A DNA stretch of 64,000 nucleotides from Episyrphus balteatus (lineage: Eukaryota; Arthropoda; Insecta; Diptera; Syrphidae), in the NCBI RefSeq assembly GCF_945859705.1, contig NC_079135.1, positions 24,740,501-24,804,500 on the forward strand, read 5' to 3'. The translations under genes and the position numbers were made by a program. Below the pieces are notes generated by a model. That model searched no databases. It saw only the letters and a program-made list of their open reading frames with translations, and was not told the DNA's origin. Shown one piece after another: positions 56,946-64,000 of this stretch (its first letter is position 1; each line of letters begins with the position of its first letter).

Positions 56946-57179
56946 TAGGGTAGAGTTGCCTATTTTCGGCCGTCTCCAGTTTTCGGCCACCTTTCGAAAA
57001 ATCTTTATAACTAGTGATTTCATAGGGTTTATTCCAAATTTTCGCTCGTATGCTGTTCTAACAAATAAGAGAAAGATCGACTAACAGAACAATACGTTGA
57101 TTCGAAAATACATTTTTCCACGACATATTCAGCAAGTTTTGCGATGAAAATAAATAATTGTCTTATGAAAATTCTTCAT

Positions 57180-57290
57180 ATGCTAATGAAATATTACGTC
57201 GGCATATGAAAAAATACATCAGTTAACGAAAAAAAAAAATCGTTGCCTTACAAAAAAAAAAAAAAAACTTAGACCTGGGTGCATTTCTGG
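57180..57290. repeat. Outer inverted-repeat arm (left)
   Basis: The stretch from CTTATGAAAATTCTTCAT to AGACCTGGGTGCATTTCTGG is matched in inverse at 61562-61690 (GAAATGCACCCAAGTCTACG ... TATGAAGAACTTTCATAAGC), via shared GTTGCCTTAC/GTAAGGCAAC and ATACATCAGTTAACGAAA/TTTCGTTAACTGATGTAT. Confidence 0.65.
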
Positions 57291-57790
57291 TAGTCGAAGT
57301 CGTAACAGTTTAAATTCAAAACTAAAATTGGGAAGACTTATCACGCGGAATAAATAAAAAGAATATTTTGGGCCAAAAATAAGCAACTTGGGTCATTTAC
57401 TCGAGCATTTTATAGATAAGATAAATTGTAAACTGGCTCCCAATGATTTTGATTCAATTACATCTTTTCATTCTAGATATTCAGATTCCGACCGCGATCA
57501 ATAGAACGTACCAATTACCAAATTTCCAAACTTAAGTCCTGAAAGATTGGATGAACGATGAAATAGAGGAATGTAAGTACCATTCTATTATTTCTTCCTA
57601 TATTAAAAAAAAAAAAACATATTCTTTTCTCTTAAAATATACTAACTTTTTTCTTAATATCTATTTTCTTTGAGATTCCAAAGATGTCATCCTGATATTC
57701 CGACTTACTTCCGACGCAAAAAACAGTTCAAAAGGACTGTAACGGAAAAAAATCTAAAAAGGACACTATCAAAGACTCTCAGGAAGCTTA

Positions 57791-57936
57791 CTAACACGTG
57801 TTAACCGCCTGGAATACCTCAAAAGCCGAGCATCCAGCATAGGAGATGACATTAAATACCTGAAGGAATGCCTTAAATACTTCAACGGAGAAGAAGTAGA
57901 TATATATTATTCCAAACTTTCCATGCATTCAATTTA
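57791..57936 (+). pseudogene. Coding-like segment of unknown origin, broken upstream
   Basis: The frame from 57791 reads LTRVNRLEYLKSRASS and then IGDDIKYLKECLKYFNGEE, with less AT-biased codons than its surroundings and coiled-coil-like spacing. Upstream text (57710-57790) is codon-like only with frame changes. A GTAAGT at 57569 and a CTAAC...pyrimidine stretch before 57675 could mark an old intron. I do not recognise the protein. It could be element ORF debris or a decayed gene piece. Confidence 0.25.
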
Positions 57937-58112
57937 ATTTTTGTATTCCCATGATTAAAATTTCAAAAACTAAAATTCAAAATACTTATGTTTTTTTGAA
58001 TGTTTAAAAATTTTCGCTTCTCTAGACTTTTTCTGAATTTCAGGTTTTTATTCCAAAATTAAGGGAAGAAAAATGAATGAAAAAATTCGTAAGTCAACGA
58101 AAAGTATAATCT

Positions 58113-59100
58113 AATAAAATAAAATGCACGACTGGGGTCGCACGAACTTGCTCTTAGAGTTAAAGTTGCTTAAATTTTTAAGACTTTTTATATAGAAATT
58201 TGGAAAAAAAATAAAATTCGTTTTTTTAAAAAAATAAAATAAAATCTGAATTTAAATTGCCCTCCAAAACAAGTATGCAGTTTTGATTGATATATTAACA
58301 TGCATTTTTAGAAAAAAAAATTTCAAAATCGTTAGAGCCGTTTTTTAAAAAACTAATTTTTTGTAAATAATTTTTTGGAAAAAAAGTTTAAAAATAAAAT
58401 TGGTATGCCATTTTGTAGAAATCACTAATCAACATCTAAAAACAAAATTTCAAAAAAATTCAATGTCCCGTTTTCGAAAATTTGATTTTTCAAAAAAAAA
58501 TTTTCAAATTTTTTTTAAAAATCCAAAAATTATTTTTTTGGAAATTTCATTTTTGGTTTATAGGTACTTAAATTATATACATGCTTCTTCACAAAAAGTT
58601 TCGTTGAAATCGAATAATCAGTTTCGGAGATAATCGGATTTGAAAAAAACCGTTCTATGGCAGGTACCGTTAATAATGATTTTCAAAAAAAATTTTTTCA
58701 TTGGAAGATAAACCTTAGCTTAAAACTAACATTTGAATTTTTTAAACAAAATCGTTAGAGCCGTTTTCGAGATATTTCAATTTTACTTAAATCGGTATAT
58801 GACATGTACCGTTATTTTTGGTCCAAAAAAATTAATTCCAAAAACCCCTCTGGAGAGTCGCCAAATAACGCTACATACCAAGTTTGACATTAATCGGTCC
58901 ATCCGTTTAGGCTGTAGCTCCTTATACAGACAGACAGACATACAGACTGACAGACAGACAGACAGACAGACAGACGGACTTCCGGGACCCACTTTTTTGG
59001 CATTGTCTACCATCGTAATGTCATGGAAAAATGTTATCTCAACTTTTTTTTTGTACGAATGCATAACTTGATATATAGTACCTATATCGCAAGTAAAAAT
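58113..59100 (+). mobile_element. CAGA-tetranucleotide element, copy C (full length)
   Basis: Starts AAATGCACGACTGGGGTCGC and contains AAAATCGTTAGAGCCG twice, GGCAGGTACCGTTAATAATG and a CAGA tract (58928-58975). Ends with GGACCCACTTTTTTGGCATT, ATCGTAATGTCATGG and CCTATATCGCAAGTAAAAAT. It is the reverse of copy B over its entire length. No ORF of its own; a frame across the CAGA tract is a repeat artefact. Confidence 0.75.
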
Positions 59101-59494
59101 AATTAATACATACAACGAAAAGTTTCGTTAGCTAACGAATATTTGTTCGTAATTTATTTAAAACTTAAAATTAACAAAAAAATTCGTTATCTTGCGAAAG
59201 TTCCTTACATATACTAATCAAGAAATACATTGACTAACGAAAAATATCACCGTGGTCATTTAAATTTTACGTAAAACGATAAAAAAATTTCGTAAAGTTA
59301 TGTAAAAATTCATTAATTCTCGATAAAAAATTTCTATGAAAAATGTCAGTTTTCGTTAATTGATGAAGTTCTTCACTAACGTATGGAAGCCATTTCGTTG
59401 AGCCAATTAAATTTTTCATCGGCTGTAAATTAATTAAATTTTCGTTGGCTCAACGAATTTTTTCGTTGTATTTACGTAAGGATTTGGTTCAGTG
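59101..59494. mobile_element. TTCGTT/AACGAA-rich element, left inverted copy
   Basis: Contains many short palindromes such as TTCGTTAGCTAACGAA (59123) and TTCGTTGGCTCAACGAA (59441). Ends GGATTTGGTTCAGTG at 59494. The whole 394 bp is matched in inverse at 60931-61340. It lies directly between CAGA copies C and D. Confidence 0.65.
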
Positions 59495-60237
59495 AAAAAA
59501 ATGCAAAAAAAAAGTGGGTCTCGAAAGTCCATTGTCTGCCAGTCTGTCTATCTGTATCCGATCTGGTCCGATCTTCGAACTTGGTATGTAGCAATTTTTG
59601 GATCCTGTACAGAGGGGTTTTTGGAATTAATTTTTTGGACCAAATATAACGGTACCTGTCATATACCTACCAGTTTCGGAAAAGTTTAATTTTCTCGAAA
59701 ACCGCTCCAACGATTTTGTTTAAAAAATTCTAATGTTAGGTCTATACCTACAAGGTCTACCTATATTTTTTAATGGTAAATTTTTTTTTGAAATCAAATC
59801 AAATTTGATTTTTTTGCCAAACTACTCATTAAATTTCATTTTTATAATTTTAATATCAATCAGAGGTTTGACAGAAAAAAAATAATTTTTGGATTTAAAA
59901 ACAAAATTTGAAATTTGTTTTGAAAAATCAAATTTTCGAAAACGGGACTTTGATTTTTTTTTAAATTTAAGTTTTTGATTATATAATTTCTACAAAATGG
60001 CATAGGTACCAATTTTATTTTTGATTTTTTTTTTTTTTTTTTTTTTCAAAAAATGATTTAAAATAAAATAAGTTTTCTTTAACAAGAATTTTGAAATTTT
60101 TTTTCTAAAAATCCATCTCAATAAAAGAAATCAAATTGCATACTTGTTTTTGAGCTCAATTTTTTTTTTTTAGATGTATTTTAAATTTCTATTTAAAAAC
60201 ATTTTTGCAACTTTAACCCTAAGACTAAGAGCAAGTT

Positions 60238-60777
60238 ACAAAAATACTACAGCAACGAGCGACTTTACGAGGAAGCAAACATCATGACGTTGGAAAAGTA
60301 TCTGCTGCAATCTGCAAAGAAACTTGTCGGAAGCATCGCCAACCACCCCAATCAGCTGATGAGAAGCATGAGAACCCAACAACGACATCCCGAACCCAGA
60401 TACCTTAGTGCTTTGGATATTCTGGATGAACACATAATCCCAACCGACAACGAGGAAGTAGTTTACTTTTACGCCGATACGCAATCGGCCTACTACCGCG
60501 GCTAAATGCCATACCACCCAACCCACCATTATCAATACCACAACTGGACAACCGGGACGGAACACCCCGAGGATAACCTAGTCAGCAGACTTGTAAAATT
60601 AAGCCTATTCATGTACTATATTTATATATATTTTATCTTTTATCCATTGTATAAGGTTAGGCCCCATATGTGCCAACAAATTTTATATCAATCAATGTAT
60701 CTTATTAGAAATAAGTTAAGCTTAAGTCAATTGTATATAGTATGTTCAATAAAACAAAATTGAAATTGAATTGAATT
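60238..60777 (+). mobile_element. LINE 3'-end insertion with 15-bp target duplication
   Basis: GACTAAGAGCAAGTT occurs exactly at 60223-60237 and 60778-60792, flanking 540 bp. The insert holds the last about 88 codons of a LINE ORF2, a 3' UTR with AATAAA at 60748-60753 and a short TTGAA-type tail (ATTGAATTGAATTG) at the 3' junction. It is a severely 5'-truncated target-primed insertion into CAGA element copy D, so it is younger than that copy. Confidence 0.8.
60242..60505 (+). pseudogene. C-terminal tail of LINE ORF2
   Basis: The frame reads YYSNERLYEEANIMTLEKYL, then QSAKKLVGSIANHPNQLMRS, and stops at 60503-60505. It corresponds to the region after the RT thumb in jockey-type LINEs, where a 'N..L..(x)..T.....' segment precedes HPNPL-like text. 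It is open from the truncation point, so no start is expected. It encodes no enzyme by itself. Confidence 0.65.
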
Positions 60778-60930
60778 GACTAAGAGCAAGTTCGTGCGCC
60801 CCAGTCGTGCATTTTATTTAAATATACCTAAACGAATCTGATTTAAATGTGAAATGTTAATGCTTTCGATATTGACTTAAAAAGTTAAAAACAAACAAAA
60901 AATATACATAAATATGTATATATTTTAGTA

Positions 60931-61340
60931 CACTGAACCAAATCCTTACGTAAATACAACGAAAAAATTCGTTGAGCCAACGAAAATTTAATTAATTTTC
61001 AGCCGATGAAAAATTTAATTGGCTCAACGAATTGGCTTTCATACGTTAATGAAGAACTTCATCAATCAACGAAAACTGTAGTATTTCAATGAAATTTTTC
61101 ATAAAAATTTTTGATTGAGAGTTAATGAATTTTTACATCACTTTACGAAATTTTTCATCGATTAACGTAAAATTTAATTAACCACGGTGATATTTTTCGT
61201 TAGTCAATGTATTTTTTGATTAATTTATGAAAGAACTTTCGTTAGCTAAAGAATTTTGTCGTAAATTTAATGAACATTTTTATTAAATTACGAAAAAATA
61301 TTTGTTAGCTAACGAAACTTTTCGTTGTATTAATTGTATT
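60931..61340. mobile_element. TTCGTT/AACGAA-rich element, right inverted copy
   Basis: Starts CACTGAACCAAATCCTTACG and contains ATTCGTTGAGCCAACGAA (60968) and TTTGTTAGCTAACGAAAC (61299). It mirrors 59101-59494 over about 400 bp. Confidence 0.65.
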
Positions 61341-61560
61341 TTTTTATTGGACTTGTTAAATTATTAATTTAATATAGTCCAAACCAAAAATTGGCGTTTC
61401 GACCCGGTGGAGCTCACTTAAGTCAACTGATGAGTCCGACTTATCGTGAGACACCTTGTCAATACGCAAATATTTTTTATATTCAGCTCAGCTTACATAG
61501 ATTTTTAAACAAAAACCTAATGTGAACTATATAAAGCAAGATTCAATTTTTAATCATTAA
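61341..61560. other. Short unique segment between repeat blocks
   Basis: GGCGTTTCGACCCGGTGGAG then CTCACTTAAGTCAACTGATG. It contains CTGATGAGTCC, reminiscent of a hammerhead ribozyme core, but the rest of that motif fails. Nothing else is recognised. Confidence 0.3.
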
Positions 61561-61561
61561 A

Positions 61562-62030
61562 ACAGAAATGCACCCAAGTCTACGTTTTTTTTTTGTAAGG
61601 CAACGATTTTTTTCGTTAACTGATGTATTTTTTCATAAGCCAATGTAATATTTCATTACCTAGTATATGAAGAACTTTCATAAGCTTATGAAGATTTTCG
61701 TTAGTTAATGTTGAATTTAATAAGTTAATGAATTTTTTCGTTACTTAATTAAAACTTTAATAATATAAGGAAAAAATTCTTATTTTTATTCTTTAAAATG
61801 AGTATGAAATTTTTCGTTAATTGATGAATCTTTTCATTGAATTGGATTTTTTGGCACTAAAAAGGGAGAAAAAGTGTATGAAACGTTTTCATTAATTGAT
61901 GAAGGTTTTCATATTACGAAAAATTACATATTTTCGTTGAGCCAACGAAAGTTTCGTTGGGCCAACGAAAATGTAGTGTATGAAAAGATTTTCGTAATTT
62001 TACGAAATTTATTATTTTCAGTGTTATTAC
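61562..62030. repeat. Outer inverted-repeat arm (right) with TTCGTT/AACGAA words
   Basis: The first 130 bp are the inverse of 57180-57290. Beyond that, TTTTCGTTGAGCCAACGAAA (61933) and CGTTGGGCCAACGAAAATG continue the same short-palindrome theme, ending near TTATTTTCAGTG (62021). Confidence 0.6.
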
Positions 62031-62149
62031 GTCAAAATACAAATAAAAGAGAACTCTTTAAAAGAACAAGTAATGTTTCAAATTATTTTAGTTATTTTTT
62101 AATAAATAAATAAACGTTACCTAGCCGCCTTAAAGCCACAATTTCCTAT

Positions 62150-62755
62150 ATTAAATAAAATGCACGACTGGGAACGCACGTAATTGCTTTTACAGTTCAA
62201 AGCACTTTTATGTTTTTTTACTTGTAGATTTTAAAAGCTGCCTTTATATAAATTTTAAAGAAATTTATTTGATGTTGGGAAAGAGTCGACATTTAGAGAA
62301 ACATTTTGTTAAATGAAAATATTTTTTTTTCTTATTATTTGACTTTTTTTTAGAAAAACTAAAAATGCAGTTTTATGGCAATTGTTTTTTTACATCTTAA
62401 AAGTTGTATCAAAATCGTTAGAGCCGTTTTCGAGTAATTAGCTATAGATTGAAAAATTTTTAGGTATGGAAGGTACACTATTAAGCGAGATATGTATAAG
62501 AAAAAAAAAAAAAACAACTTTCAGAATTCTATAAAAATCATCTGTACCAAATTCGAAGAAAATCCGTCTACCCGTTTAGGTTGTGGAAATGTGTACAGAT
62601 GGACGCACAGACGCATAGACGGACGGAACAGCGGGACCCATTTTTTCGGACTTCTCCATCATCGTAATGTTGGTTTTGATTAAAACCTTAATTTTTTTCA
62701 AAACGAAACCAATAGGTACTTGCCCAATTGAGCAAGTAAAAACTTCACTCGTTAG
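62150..62755 (+). mobile_element. CAGA-tetranucleotide element, copy E (diverged)
   Basis: Starts AAATAAAATGCACGACTGGG and contains AAAATCGTTAGAGCCGTTTT at 62411. The tetranucleotide tract has decayed to GGACGCACAGACGCATAGAC (62600), followed by CGGGACCCATTTTTTCGGAC and CATCATCGTAATGTTGG. It is the shortest and most diverged copy. Confidence 0.7.
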
Positions 62756-64000
62756 CTTATTCCCCTTACTTACAGCTACATTTAGAGCTTCAAGGAAAAG
62801 ATTGCTAAAATACATCATTCAAATCAGCAGAGTGAATGAGGCAGTGTCCCATGAGGATTGATTCTCGTTGTGTGAGGTAATAAATTTTGAATGCGATTTT
62901 ACTGTTTATTAGTTTTTTTTTAATACGTTACTAATTTACTTATTGAAATAAAATATTATAAGTATTTAATAGGCATTTCCTCATTTTACTTCTATCACAA
63001 ATAATTGGCCCAAATTTCATTCTATTAAATTCCCCAATTCAATAACGTCTCTATTTTAGCCCTATTTTCGACCAACTTAATATGTGTCCATTCCATCGTT
63101 ATATTGTCTCTTTAAATAAAATATTTGCACAACGCTTATTGCCTAAATTATTCAACATGCAATTCTAGTGCATTAAAGCCATCCCATATCTACTATATCT
63201 CTAGCCAGTGCCGTCATACACAAAATGTATATACATTCACTCTATCATATCCATTGTCTATTCACTATTATTCAGATGAAAATCTCCAAAAACACTGCTT
63301 GCATTCTTATTTATTTATAACGAGGCCATAAATAATTCTCACAAACATAATGGAAACAACGCGAAATCCAGTTTTTGAAGAGTTGGTATATGTTTGGTAC
63401 TTTCAATAATAAATAAGCCCACATATGTTTTGTTTGTGTCAAATCAGGACACTATTTTATATCCTTCTCAATTATATACAAACACATGCATATACGAATA
63501 CATGTCCTGAAACCTCAACCCACCAAACAAAAAAAAAAAAACCCTCAACCCTCTTCTATATGAAATGTATATAACCTATTCTATTGTACTTATTAACACA
63601 GTCCACTCCATTTATCATTAGAGGTACTTTTGGATTGGCAACACAAACACATTTAAGCCTGCTGCTGCTGCTTCTGCTTCATGCTTGTGCTGGTTAAATT
63701 GGCCATCATTAAGTTTAATTTTGAGAATTATTTTTGCTACTTTTGTTTTTGTCACATTTTATATTTATTTATTATTTAATATAATTAATTACATTAATAT
63801 ATGGCAGAGTGGAGCAACAAAATCCGCACCTAATCCGGGGACAGCCGGAAAAGTGGTCCAAAAACCCCAAAAAAAAAAAAAAAATTATACAACTGCCTTC
63901 ATCTGTTTTGCCACTTCACTAAAATAGAACGACACAGTCAAAAGGTGAATTTCTGCAGTTTTGTATTAAATGATGAAATGCATATTTGTTTAATAATGTC
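62756..64000. other. Single-copy-looking DNA to the window edge
   Basis: No repeat match in the window. Mixed texture with CTGCTGCTGCTTCTGCTTC at 63660 and an A-run near 63868. Short frames are not convincing. It may be further intron or intergenic host DNA. Confidence 0.3.

Larger units (their letters stand above)
59495..60827 (-). mobile_element. CAGA/GTCT element, copy D, interrupted by a LINE 3' end
   Basis: From AAAAAAAGTGGGTCTCGAAA it parallels copy B (GTCTGCCAGTCTGTCTATCT at 59533, ACGGTACCTGTCATATACC, ACTAAGAGCAAGTT). It is split at 60238-60777 by a retroposed insertion and resumes with GTTCGTGCGCCCCAGTCGTG at 60791. Its TTGCGATATAG end is missing, replaced by the CAGTG terminus of the neighbouring element. 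Confidence 0.7.

Noticed and set aside
58733..59115. Frames of about 110 codons on both strands across the CAGA tract
   Set aside because: A tetranucleotide tract is open in all frames when its length varies; these are element artefacts.
61425..61480. Possible hammerhead ribozyme (CTGATGAGTCC)
   Set aside because: The CUGAUGA core box is present and GGTG/CACC could form a short stem. The required GAAA box reads GAGA, no UH cleavage site follows the stem, and no stem I pairing is found.
1..64000. CRISPR arrays, rRNA, intact tRNA genes, bacterial operons
   Set aside because: The regular arrays found are satellites without spacers. No rRNA blocks or cloverleaf-closing tRNAs were seen, and the sequence is eukaryotic throughout.

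Overview
This window looks like AT-rich nuclear DNA from a fly (Diptera, probably Brachycera). The evidence is a coding exon with the Gln, His, Asn and Ala/Ser runs typical of fly regulatory and neural proteins, GTAAGT/polypyrimidine-CAG splice signals, abundant CA, CAA and CAG simple repeats, and jockey/CR1-type LINEs. I cannot name the species. No rRNA, intact tRNA, CRISPR array or prokaryotic gene structure is visible.

Only one piece of a host gene is well supported: a minus-strand exon at 41931-40460. It carries an A-rich 5' leader, the first 341 codons of a low-complexity protein that I do not recognise, and a strong splice donor. The donor faces about 40 kb of DNA in which I find no second convincing exon, so positions 1-40459 are probably the first large intron of this gene. 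The DNA to the right (42-64 kb) is then its upstream intron, 5' region or the neighbouring intergenic DNA.

The rest alternates between two textures. The first is less AT-biased, microsatellite-bearing, single-copy-looking islands (about 2.8-4.2, 6.4-7.3, 11.5-12.8, 15.6-16.9, 20.4-21.7, 23.8-25.7, 29.9-31.4, 42.0-42.7, 44.4-48.2, 54.4-55.4 and 62.8-64.0 kb), which are candidates for conserved non-coding or regulatory DNA. The second is mobile-element debris. LINE material lies at 1-1955 (jockey-like, broken near its 3' end), 2540-2625 (a relative's 3' tail), 8791-9130 (decayed reverse transcriptase), 32573-36640 (ORF1 part plus a stop-free 953-codon ORF2) and 60238-60777 (3' end with a 15-bp target duplication).

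The DNA-transposon-like families are mostly non-autonomous. They are: a foldback-like family with arms of about 15-bp tandem repeats (18255-18803 with a 9-bp duplication, and the arms around 32.4-37.2 kb that enclose the big LINE); a hAT-like family whose ends are AACTATCGAAT satellites (50090-51448 with a perfect 8-bp duplication; fragments at 27.1 and 44.2 kb); a 1.6-1.8 kb family present three times, two copies inverted around 2.4 kb; a long palindrome (51.9-53.4 kb) with a partial copy at 43.2 kb; at least five copies of an element carrying a CAGA/GTCT tetranucleotide tract; a pogo-like MITE; a Harbinger-like element; and two TIR elements that enclose tRNA-like Pol III boxes. Several are nested, so their order of arrival can be read. 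Families were grouped by eye, so element edges are approximate unless a target duplication is given.
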